6,379 nt of DNA from Anaerolineae bacterium (GTDB lineage: Bacteria; Chloroflexota; Anaerolineae; Anaerolineales; E44-bin32), in assembly GCA_030673735.1 (NCBI GenBank), contig DAOVIK010000099.1, positions 1-6,379 of the forward strand, in the 5' to 3' direction. The notes beneath the pieces were generated by a model that was not told the DNA's origin, ran no database searches, and saw only the letters and a list, made by a program, of their open reading frames with translations. The position numbers and the translations under genes were made by a program. Of the stretch, positions 1-5,684 are shown one piece after another (the stretch's first letter is position 1; every line of letters begins with the position of its first letter).

Positions 1-25
1 AAGGGCCTGCCGGCACTGTGACGTG

Positions 26-31
26 TATAAT
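26..31 (+). promoter_or_regulatory. candidate -10 box (TATAAT) for the aldo/keto reductase gene
   Basis: A perfect TATAAT lies 49 bases upstream of the chosen ATG at 81, which would give a 5' leader of roughly 40 bases. The region where a -35 box should sit (about 3-8) shows no clear TTGACA-like hexamer, and the window starts too close to look further. The match is seen directly; its use as a promoter is inferred. It also argues against an upstream GTG start at 18, which would place this box inside the coding region. Confidence 0.4.
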
Positions 32-67
32 CCGCTTGCCATTACCTTGGCTCAACTTGCATCTTGT

Positions 68-72
68 GGAGG
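68..72 (+). promoter_or_regulatory. Shine-Dalgarno sequence deciding the AKR start
   Basis: GGAGG lies 8 bases before the ATG at 81. The frame stays open upstream to a GTG at 18, but that codon has no such site, so this element fixes the start at 81. Confidence 0.75.
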
Positions 73-80
73 CTAATCGA

Positions 81-1043
81 ATGAACTATCGCAGAATGGG
101 TCGCTCAGGACTCAAACTCAGCGAGATTTCGTTGGGTGTATGGCTCACGTTCGGACGACAAGTCGATGATAGCGAAGCTTCTCAGATTCTGCATAAAGCC
201 TACGAGCTCGGTGTTAACTTCTTTGACAATGCTGATGTGTACGCAAAGGGAGAAGCCGAGATCGTGATGGGCAAAGCTATCAAGGATCTGCCGCGGGAGG
301 CGCTGGTGATCTCGAGCAAGGTGTTCTGGCCGACGGGTGAGGGCCCGACGGGTCGAGGATTGTCACGCAAACACATCATGGAATCGTGTCACGCCTCCTT
401 GAAGCGGTTGGGCCTTGATTATCTCGATCTTTATTTCTGTCATCGCTATGATCCCGAGACACCCGTGGATGAGGTTGTAAGAGCGATGGATGATCTTGTC
501 CATCAGGGGAAGGTCCTGTATTGGGGGACGTCGGAGTGGCGGGCAGGCCAGATCGCCAATGCCTACGGCATTGCGGCGCAGTGGGGCCTCTATCCTCCTG
601 CCGTTGAGCAACCGCATTACAATATGTTCGTGCGTCGCCGGTTGGAGGATGAGCTAGCGCCCGCGGCTGAAGACCTTGGCTTTGGGCTTGTGAGTTGGAG
701 TCCGCTGCGCAGCGGCTTGCTTACCGGCAAGTACAACCAAGGCATTCCTTCTGGAACCAGGTTGGATCGCCACGAATGGCTGCGGGGAGTGATAACCGAC
801 GAGAACGTCGCAAAGGTGCAGGAGTTGACCAAGGTTGCCGATGAATTGGGGGTGGGATTACCCCAATTGGCCATTGGGTGGCTTCTGCGATTACCTCAGA
901 TAACCAGCGTGATAACCGGCGCATCCAGCTTGAAGCACGTCGAAGAGAACCTCGAATCTTCTAAGGTTGTTGAAATGCTCACGCCGGAGGTTCTGGAGCG
1001 AATTGACGAGATCTTGGGCAACAAGCCCGAGCCCGAGGACTGA
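81..1043 (+). CDS. aldo/keto reductase, Kv-beta/YghZ-like
   Basis: A 320-residue NADPH-dependent aldo/keto reductase with a (beta/alpha)8 barrel, predicted cytosolic because no signal peptide or membrane segment is visible. The catalytic tetrad is complete: Asp49 (FFDNADVY), Tyr54, Lys80 (SSKVFW) and His121 (YFCHRYD). GTSEW (149-153) and the VEQPHYNMF stretch (175-183) match the Kv-beta potassium-channel subunit/YghZ branch, and GASSLKHVEEN (280-290) is the C-terminal cofactor-phosphate-binding segment. Kv-beta proteins usually have Asn where this has His, so an ordinary bacterial reductase of carbonyl or aldehyde compounds is more likely than a channel subunit. No channel gene is visible. 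Length is normal for the family (about 310-350). The start at 81 gives the standard N-terminus MNYRRMGRSGLKLS and has a good Shine-Dalgarno; an extension to GTG at 18 would add 21 unconserved residues. The physiological substrate cannot be told. It converges on the patatin gene to its right. Confidence 0.93.
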   Translation: MNYRRMGRSGLKLSEISLGVWLTFGRQVDDSEASQILHKAYELGVNFFDNADVYAKGEAEIVMGKAIKDLPREALVISSKVFWPTGEGPTGRGLSRKHIMESCHASLKRLGLDYLDLYFCHRYDPETPVDEVVRAMDDLVHQGKVLYWGTSEWRAGQIANAYGIAAQWGLYPPAVEQPHYNMFVRRRLEDELAPAAEDLGFGLVSWSPLRSGLLTGKYNQGIPSGTRLDRHEWLRGVITDENVAKVQELTKVADELGVGLPQLAIGWLLRLPQITSVITGASSLKHVEENLESSKVVEMLTPEVLERIDEILGNKPEPED

Positions 1044-1148
1044 ACGAGGATTTATTCCCCCAGAAAGTGGCAGCATTGCCTTGCCGCCCGTGCTCTGCCC
1101 GGTTTCTATAAAGGCCGATCCGGTTTCGGTGAAGGCTTGCGGCAGGGC
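1044..1148. other. convergent intergenic region without a clear terminator
   Basis: This 105-base stretch separates the 3' ends of the aldo/keto reductase (+) and the patatin gene (-). I looked for a GC-rich hairpin followed by a T run on either strand. I found only short imperfect stems (for example CCGA/TCGG around 1115-1129) with no T tract, so no intrinsic terminator can be supported. The only other structure is the direct repeat annotated separately. Confidence 0.6.
1099..1136. repeat. imperfect tandem direct repeat, 21-bp period, two copies
   Basis: CCGGTTTC-N4-AAGGC occurs twice, at 1099-1115 and 1120-1136, with the 8-mer and 5-mer identical in both copies and the 4-base spacer different. 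The period is 21 bases, about two helical turns. No third copy was seen next to these. Function is unknown; it may be a small duplication or a paired binding site. Confidence 0.55.
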
Positions 1149-2168
1149 TTAATGGCCGGCGGGCCGTGTCAGATGCGAGGCGAATTGAGGTTCTGAACTG
1201 CGCAGATCCAATCCCTCACCAGCATCGAAATCGATGGCCAATGCGAAGGCGCGGCCGATTTCGTCCAACAGATCGATCGCCCATACGGAATCAAGGGTGA
1301 TTTTGCGCACATCCACATCAGGTGGGATCTCAACACCCAAGTGCGCCATCACATCTGGCGCCAAGTCAAGCTGGTAGCGACGGAAATCCACTCGGCCGGT
1401 GGCGTCATACTCCCTGCGTGTGACGTAGGTTTGCCAGTCGGTGTTATCCTCCAGCACTTCCTCCAGAACCCAGGCTCCCCATTGGATGATGTTTGCCTTC
1501 TTGGCGTCGATCGGGTGTGGCGATCTGCCTGTGCCGAAGGATAGCAGGAGCGTGTCGCCAGCCTTATACTGCCCTGCCCCGAAGTGCAGCGCTTCAACAG
1601 CGGCTTGGTAGCATGGATTCCCTGCCACGCCCACTCCGCCGTCGGTCCAGACATATTCTTTTCCGAGCACAGTGGCGCTGTGGCTCGGGAAATATGTGGG
1701 AGCCGCGACGCTGGCAAGAACCGCGTCCTTGAGAGATAACGTGCCCCATAGGGAAGCATTCACAGGATTGTCGCGCACGAGGAAATCGGTGGAGCCGCTC
1801 TGGGTGTTCTTGGCCGTGATCAGCACGTCGACCGGAAGCTGGTTAAGAGGTATGTCTGCTCCAACCCGATCGAGCACTTCGCCGATGAAGGCGTTGCTGT
1901 ATCGGTGATTCCCAAGGTTGAAAAGGATTTTCCACCAGGGAAGACGTTGGAAGGCTTCTTGAGCAAGGCTGCGGTAGAGATTCAAGATGGCGCGTGCGCT
2001 CATTCCCAAGGCAATACCCGCAGCAATGACCGAGCCGGTCGAAGTCCCTGCCACCATGTTGAAGATCTCGTGGCAGGGTTTTCCCCGCTCCGCTTCCAAG
2101 CGCGCCAGGCATGCGAGGGGAATGATGCCGCGCACGCCTCCACCGTCGACCGATAGGATTGTCTTCAT
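1149..2168 (-). CDS. patatin-like phospholipase / acyl hydrolase
   Basis: A 339-residue protein of the patatin family, which hydrolyses acyl esters of phospholipids or other lipids with a Ser-Asp dyad. All hallmark motifs are present: the oxyanion-hole loop DGGGVRG (8-14) at the very N-terminus, the nucleophile elbow GTSTG with Ser43 (41-45), and the catalytic Asp176 in TDGGV (175-179). SFGTGR, about 40 residues after Asp176, is common in stand-alone bacterial patatins. There is no signal peptide or membrane segment, so it is predicted cytosolic or peripheral. The ATG has GAGAGG on the minus strand (2174-2179) 5 bases upstream. It is the last gene of the leftward unit, 73 bases after the PHP hydrolase. 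CapV-type effectors of CBASS defence also carry patatin domains, but no CD-NTase is present in the window, so a housekeeping or lipid-turnover role is the safer reading. The family is certain; substrate and role are unknown. Confidence 0.92.
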   Translation of the reverse strand: MKTILSVDGGGVRGIIPLACLARLEAERGKPCHEIFNMVAGTSTGSVIAAGIALGMSARAILNLYRSLAQEAFQRLPWWKILFNLGNHRYSNAFIGEVLDRVGADIPLNQLPVDVLITAKNTQSGSTDFLVRDNPVNASLWGTLSLKDAVLASVAAPTYFPSHSATVLGKEYVWTDGGVGVAGNPCYQAAVEALHFGAGQYKAGDTLLLSFGTGRSPHPIDAKKANIIQWGAWVLEEVLEDNTDWQTYVTRREYDATGRVDFRRYQLDLAPDVMAHLGVEIPPDVDVRKITLDSVWAIDLLDEIGRAFALAIDFDAGEGLDLRSSEPQFASHLTRPAGH

Positions 2169-2197
2169 AGGGACCTCTCAAGCCAGGTTATGCAGCA

Positions 2198-2220
2198 TTG
2201 ATGAACTGCGGATGCATCAA
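2198..2220. repeat. short inverted repeat upstream of the patatin gene
   Basis: TTGATG (2198-2203) and CATCAA (2215-2220) form 6-base arms around an 11-base loop, in the 73-base gap between the PHP and patatin genes. It could be a weak hairpin in the intercistronic mRNA or a small operator. It is short enough to be chance. Confidence 0.25.
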
Positions 2221-2241
2221 ATGCGCGAGCAGAAGGCTGGC

Positions 2242-3057
2242 TCATTGGCCTTCTCTCCCGTTGGTTATGGGCACGAGGCGGGGTACGAGTCGTTCATAGC
2301 TGGCGAGCGACTCGAAACCAGCCATTGAGACCGCCTTCAGTGCCTTCTCCAAGCCGAAACCCACTTGATCGGGTTCGTGAGCGTCCGAGCCCAAAGTAAC
2401 CCACTTGCCTCCTTCCTCACGGAACCACGTCAGGATCTTGTACGTGGGTGAGGGCTCCATGATAGAGCGACGCAAGGTGCTGGTGTTGATTTCCACGGCG
2501 ATATCGCGCTCGGCGCAGGAGCGCAATAGAGACCGCAGCTCGGTTTCATGGGATTCGGGATCGTAGGGTCCATAATGCTCAAATCCATAGCGTTTGACGA
2601 TGTCAACATGGGCCAGGATGTTAATTGAGTTCTGCTGCACCAATTGATGGAGTTCACGAAAGTAATCGGCGTACGCGTCGTATTTGGACCGCTGGTAGTA
2701 ATCCGGATCGAAAACCAACGTGTCGCCGACCCAATGCAAAGAACCCATCACGTAATCCCAATCGTGATCGGCGGCAAGCTCTGCCACAGCCTCTGGGAAA
2801 CGATGCGGTTCGCCTATCTCTATCCCAGCTTTGACTAGCAGCGAGCCTGAGAATTCCTCACGGCAAGCTTCGAGGTCCTGCCACCAAGCATCGGCGCGGA
2901 AGAAATCATAGCAGGGATCTTCGGGCACAAGGTCGAAGTGATCGCAGAAGCCGATTTCCGGGATGCCCTTCTCAATGGCGGCACGGCACATCTCAGCCAT
3001 CGTCGCTAGGCTGTCGCAGGAATGAAGTGTGTGGACGTGATAGTCTTGCGGTATCAA
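2242..3057 (-). CDS. PHP-family metal-dependent phosphoesterase, HisK-like histidinol-phosphatase
   Basis: With the TTG start at 3055-3057 the protein has 271 residues, a usual length for HisK-type histidinol-phosphatases, which remove the phosphate from L-histidinol phosphate using a metal centre in a PHP barrel. Metal-binding motifs appear in the right order: HVH (7-9) with His12, DH (39-40), GIEIGEPH with Glu80 (78-85), GSLHW with His108 (105-109), AHVD with His150 (149-152), EINTS (189-193) and GSDAH with Asp225 and His227 (223-227). No histidine-biosynthesis gene is nearby, and the family also covers other phosphoesterases, so the substrate is an inference. No ATG lies in frame before the first metal motif. 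The TTG gives the typical N-terminus MIPQDYHVHT and has a Shine-Dalgarno; a farther TTG at 3171 would overlap the upstream gene by 91 bases. It follows the membrane-protein gene by 23 bases, which suggests cotranscription. Confidence 0.85.
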   Translation of the reverse strand: MIPQDYHVHTLHSCDSLATMAEMCRAAIEKGIPEIGFCDHFDLVPEDPCYDFFRADAWWQDLEACREEFSGSLLVKAGIEIGEPHRFPEAVAELAADHDWDYVMGSLHWVGDTLVFDPDYYQRSKYDAYADYFRELHQLVQQNSINILAHVDIVKRYGFEHYGPYDPESHETELRSLLRSCAERDIAVEINTSTLRRSIMEPSPTYKILTWFREEGGKWVTLGSDAHEPDQVGFGLEKALKAVSMAGFESLASYERLVPRLVPITNGREGQ

Positions 3058-3066
3058 GGAGGTGAA

Positions 3067-3071
3067 CCTCT
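3067..3071 (-). promoter_or_regulatory. Shine-Dalgarno supporting the TTG start of the PHP gene
   Basis: The minus strand reads AGAGG here, 9 bases before the TTG at 3055-3057 and just after the stop codon of the upstream membrane-protein gene. It favours the TTG start over the one at 3171. Confidence 0.5.
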
Positions 3072-3080
3072 TCTTGGAAT

Positions 3081-4994
3081 CTAGCTCATAAAGTCGATCA
3101 GGCTGAAAACCATTGGCAACAACACAAACAGCGCCAACATGACCAGCAGCACGACGCCAACAACCCCCCAAGCTCCAAGGCCTCGCTTGGCACTCGGCGG
3201 ATCTCCCAAGGCGGCCATCTCAAGAAGCGAGCTTACATCCTGCGCTTCCTTCCAGATCGACTCCCGGGGCGCTGCACCTGCCCAAGCCCAGCCCGGCTGA
3301 TCGCGGGGCACGACGACACGGAGGCCGGCGAACGCATCTAGCTGCTTGCGCAAGGCACTCTCCGTAGCGAGCACTGTGGATGGGAGCACTGCGGCCTTCG
3401 TGCCAGCCAACAGTCCCTTGGCCTGCTTGGATTCGCCGCATTCGATGGGCATGCCGGGAAGCATGCGGCGCAACAGGGTGACGAGCTCGCTGGTCCAAGA
3501 TGAAGGACCGATCAACACAACCGGGAAATCCGATAAGGCTTCGGCGCGTGAGGTGCGCTGGCGCTTGCCATCGCCAAGGATAGTAAGCAGGTGATAGGCC
3601 AGCGTGGCGCCGGAGAGGATGAGTGCAAAGGCATTCTGTACTAGTTCCATTAGCGGGGTTTCGGGTAGGGCGCCAAGCATCCAACGCAGCAGCAAGTTGA
3701 TCAGGCCGGCGCCGCTGATCAAGGAACCGATCACGCCAACGAAGACAAAGATGTACAGATAGAGGCGGCGGACCAGGGAGCTGCGCGCTTCATCACCGAG
3801 CTCATCCGTCCGTAGCGAATTGCGCTGCATTCGGAGCCATGGAAGCAGCCAAAGAGGCAGACCGGCAGCCAGTGAGGCCAGGCTGTTGCTCAGGTTGGTG
3901 CGAAGTGGTGAGAAGGCCGCACCACCAAGCGCGGCAGCCAAGACGCTGATTAGCCCAAATGCACCCACCAGCGATGCGACAAGGCCCACCGACCCTAGCA
4001 GGTAGTAGTACAAGCGGCGTAAGCCGCGCTGGCGTGTTCCTTCCGCAAGGCTCGCCGCATCGGTGGAAAGTGTCTTGCCGTGATAGATCCACAACACCGT
4101 CGCAACGATGATCACGGCGATCGGGCTGGCGATATCGGCCATAAGAGGCGCGCCGCGGGTGGGGGTGCCGAGCGCGCGCTGTAGGAGACGTGAGAGGATT
4201 GTCGCCGCCGCTGAGATGGACGCCAAGCAACTGATCAGGCTAACCAGATAGAGGTATCCTTTGCGCAGGGTCGATTCGGCCTCTTCACCACCCGAGGCGA
4301 AAGCCTCTTGGGCTGCGAGCCAGGTCACGGTCCAAAGTGGTGCACCGACCAACAGAAAGGTCAGGCCTTCGGCAAGCACATCTTGCCAATAGCCAGCGCT
4401 GCTGCTGCCGGGTTCAAGGATCAGCACGAGCAGCGTGCCCACGCCTGATGTGGTAAGAGCCAGGCCGGAGGATACGAAGAGATAGCGGTAGATCCTATGG
4501 ATGGTGGCGCGTCCACCCTGTTCAGGGATTGCTTGGTGATCTGCCAAGGCATGTCGCCTGGCGTAAATCCATGCGGCCGCGTTGAGTGCCACGATCACCA
4601 GCTGTGTGGGAAGATCGTCACCGATGTCCTTCAACGTGGTAGCCCCCGGCCCTCCGATTACCAGAGACAGCAGTTCATGTAGGATTGATGCGCCAGATCC
4701 AAGGGCGGGAGCAGCCGTGGCTATCATGAGACCGTAGTGGTACAGGGAACGCGCGCTTGCTGAACGCTCATCAGTGTTATCTCTTGCAATCCGCTGAGCT
4801 ATCAGCCAGTGAACTAGATAGAATGGGATGGCTACAATCAAAGCAGATAGCAATCCCGCCAATCGGATGACGAGCAGGCGGCCGGGAGGAGGAGGATCGA
4901 TCACCATTAAGGCAAGCCCGACGGCTGCCCAGAGACAGGTTTGGAAGCTGATGAAAGCTACTATGTAGAGATAAGCTCGTCGTACTATCTGCAT
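3081..4994 (-). CDS. polytopic membrane protein with tandem DUF5671-like repeats and a C-terminal soluble domain
   Basis: A 637-residue integral membrane protein. Six related units of about 80 residues can be read by eye, each opening with a basic-aromatic motif and holding two hydrophobic helices. The motifs are RRAYLY (5), RSLYHY (82), RIYRYL (167), RKGYLYL (244), RRLYYYL (326) and RRLYLYI (409). Odd units end in a P-(L/F)-(W/Y)-x-x-x-W-L motif (57-64, 219-226, 380-387) and even units in a Trp/Ile/Tyr variant (about 141-145, 302-305, 465-468), so the true repeat is a pair of units of about 160 residues, three times. This resembles the DUF5671 family by recall, not by a search. Residues about 475-605 form a non-membrane domain with hydrophobic strands (VVLIG 492-496, AAVLPS 534-539, LRVVVP 558-563), and a final helix spans about 608-631. 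Total is roughly 13 membrane segments. Function is unknown. GAGGAGGG lies 7 bases before the ATG. It sits 40 bases after the small membrane protein and 23 before the PHP gene. Confidence 0.85.
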   Translation of the reverse strand: MQIVRRAYLYIVAFISFQTCLWAAVGLALMVIDPPPPGRLLVIRLAGLLSALIVAIPFYLVHWLIAQRIARDNTDERSASARSLYHYGLMIATAAPALGSGASILHELLSLVIGGPGATTLKDIGDDLPTQLVIVALNAAAWIYARRHALADHQAIPEQGGRATIHRIYRYLFVSSGLALTTSGVGTLLVLILEPGSSSAGYWQDVLAEGLTFLLVGAPLWTVTWLAAQEAFASGGEEAESTLRKGYLYLVSLISCLASISAAATILSRLLQRALGTPTRGAPLMADIASPIAVIIVATVLWIYHGKTLSTDAASLAEGTRQRGLRRLYYYLLGSVGLVASLVGAFGLISVLAAALGGAAFSPLRTNLSNSLASLAAGLPLWLLPWLRMQRNSLRTDELGDEARSSLVRRLYLYIFVFVGVIGSLISGAGLINLLLRWMLGALPETPLMELVQNAFALILSGATLAYHLLTILGDGKRQRTSRAEALSDFPVVLIGPSSWTSELVTLLRRMLPGMPIECGESKQAKGLLAGTKAAVLPSTVLATESALRKQLDAFAGLRVVVPRDQPGWAWAGAAPRESIWKEAQDVSSLLEMAALGDPPSAKRGLGAWGVVGVVLLVMLALFVLLPMVFSLIDFMS

Positions 4995-5001
4995 GTTTAC
5001 G

Positions 5002-5009
5002 CCCTCCTC
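5002..5009 (-). promoter_or_regulatory. strong Shine-Dalgarno of the polytopic membrane protein gene
   Basis: The minus strand reads GAGGAGGG, 7 bases before the ATG at 4992-4994. It is the strongest ribosome-binding site in the window and confirms this start. Confidence 0.75.
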
Positions 5010-5034
5010 GAATACTGCTTAGGGCGGATTGATA

Positions 5035-5535
5035 TTACCGGGGGTATGGAGGAATGGGGACGCGCTCCTCGCGGTACCATTCATGTATCCAGAATTGATA
5101 GGGCATTTGCTTCAAGCGCCAATTTCCATCCTGATGAACAAGAAGCGCTACCTCATCCCATTCGGATATCTCGTTGAAGAGAAATGTGCCGGGCTGCAAT
5201 TGGAGCACAACCAGCTCAACCATCGCCTCATCGTCATCGATGTAGGTCTCGCCGAGGCGTACACTGGCGCTCCGCGAAAGATCGTGGGAGTATGCGTCCA
5301 AGCGTCGGAACTCGCTCAGCGAAGGCTTGTGGTCCATATCGGCCAAGTAGGAATAAGCACGCTGAACATCATCGAGTTGAAGAGCCAGAATGTAATTGTG
5401 CACCACGCCTGCGGGAGTGCTGTCATCGACGTATCCCTGCTGGCGTGAACGCACAAGAACGACGACAATGGCAGTCGACGCCAATATGGCAATACCGATG
5501 AGAATGGACAGCAAGAATCGGTCTCTGCGTATCAC
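5035..5535 (-). CDS. single-pass membrane protein with NTF2/DUF4878-like extracytoplasmic domain
   Basis: A 166-residue protein from a GTG start. Residues 1-6 are basic (MIRRDR), 7-29 form one hydrophobic helix, and the rest is soluble and rich in acidic and aromatic residues, ending in a proline-rich tail (PIPPYPR). After the helix, TPAGVVHNYILALQLDDVQRAYSYL (about 40-64) fits the opening helix pattern of NTF2-like/DUF4878 domains, in which an N-terminal helix is followed by a curved sheet; later hydrophobic strands (about 103-113, 127-132) agree. The positive N-terminus predicts the C-terminal domain faces outward. It may be a ligand-binding or accessory subunit; no catalytic residues can be named. 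The start was chosen because GGAGAGGG lies 6 bases upstream and a TATAAT lies between it and the alternative TTG at 5667, which would add 44 residues before the helix. It is the first gene of the leftward unit, 40 bases before the large membrane protein. Confidence 0.75.
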   Translation of the reverse strand: MIRRDRFLLSILIGIAILASTAIVVVLVRSRQQGYVDDSTPAGVVHNYILALQLDDVQRAYSYLADMDHKPSLSEFRRLDAYSHDLSRSASVRLGETYIDDDEAMVELVVLQLQPGTFLFNEISEWDEVALLVHQDGNWRLKQMPYQFWIHEWYREERVPIPPYPR

Positions 5536-5541
5536 GCTCTT

Positions 5542-5549
5542 CCCTCTCC
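5542..5549 (-). promoter_or_regulatory. Shine-Dalgarno deciding the GTG start of the small membrane protein
   Basis: The minus strand reads GGAGAGGG, 6 bases before the GTG at 5533-5535. It fixes the start just ahead of the basic residues and the membrane helix. Confidence 0.65.
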
Positions 5550-5646
5550 AAATCCAGGTTGCATGTCTGGGCACTATCGATGGATACTGGGGTTGTAGCG
5601 CATCCAGAACCAAGCGGCAGTGCGTCAGGGCACAGGTCTTGCACTG

Positions 5647-5652
5647 ATTATA
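5647..5652 (-). promoter_or_regulatory. candidate -10 box for the leftward four-gene unit
   Basis: The minus strand reads TATAAT exactly, in the 149-base gap between the divergent genes. Transcription would start near 5640 and give a leader of about 105 bases before the GTG at 5535. No good -35 hexamer was found at 16-18 bases upstream, so activity is inferred from the -10 match and position only. Confidence 0.4.
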
Positions 5653-5672
5653 GCTACAGCCCCACAAAAGGG

Positions 5673-5678
5673 TAGAAT
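5673..5678 (+). promoter_or_regulatory. possible -10 box close to the GT51 gene start
   Basis: TAGAAT (five of six matches to TATAAT) lies 6 bases before the ATG at 5685, a spacing at which transcription would begin at or next to the start codon, giving a leaderless message. No -35 box is visible, and the hexamer could be chance. Confidence 0.25.
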
Positions 5679-5684
5679 CGGGCT

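Noticed and set aside
18..80. GTG at 18 as the start of the aldo/keto reductase
   Set aside because: The extra 21 residues are not typical of the family, a TATAAT lies inside them, and the ATG at 81 has a proper Shine-Dalgarno.
1044..1148. Intrinsic bidirectional terminator between the convergent genes
   Set aside because: Only 4-base stems without a T run were found on either strand.
1349..1759. 136-codon minus-strand frame inside the patatin gene
   Set aside because: It is a shifted frame of a gene with all patatin motifs intact; the translation is Arg/Pro/Thr-rich without domain features.
1149..2168. Patatin gene as a CBASS (CapV-like) antiphage effector
   Set aside because: No CD-NTase, Cap2/Cap3 or other defence gene is in the window, and its neighbours are a PHP hydrolase and unknown membrane proteins.
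3220..4230. Long alternative minus-strand frames (3220-3684 and 3802-4230) within the membrane-protein gene
   Set aside because: They are frame shadows of GC-rich coding DNA; the main frame is continuous with consistent helices and repeats throughout.
5029..5448. 139-codon plus-strand reading frame opposite the small membrane protein
   Set aside because: It overlaps a minus-strand frame with a clear helix-plus-domain layout and ribosome-binding site, and its own translation shows no recognisable domain.
5536..5667. TTG at 5667 as the start of the small membrane protein
   Set aside because: It would place 44 unlikely residues before the membrane helix and start upstream of the best -10 box; the GTG at 5535 has a strong Shine-Dalgarno.
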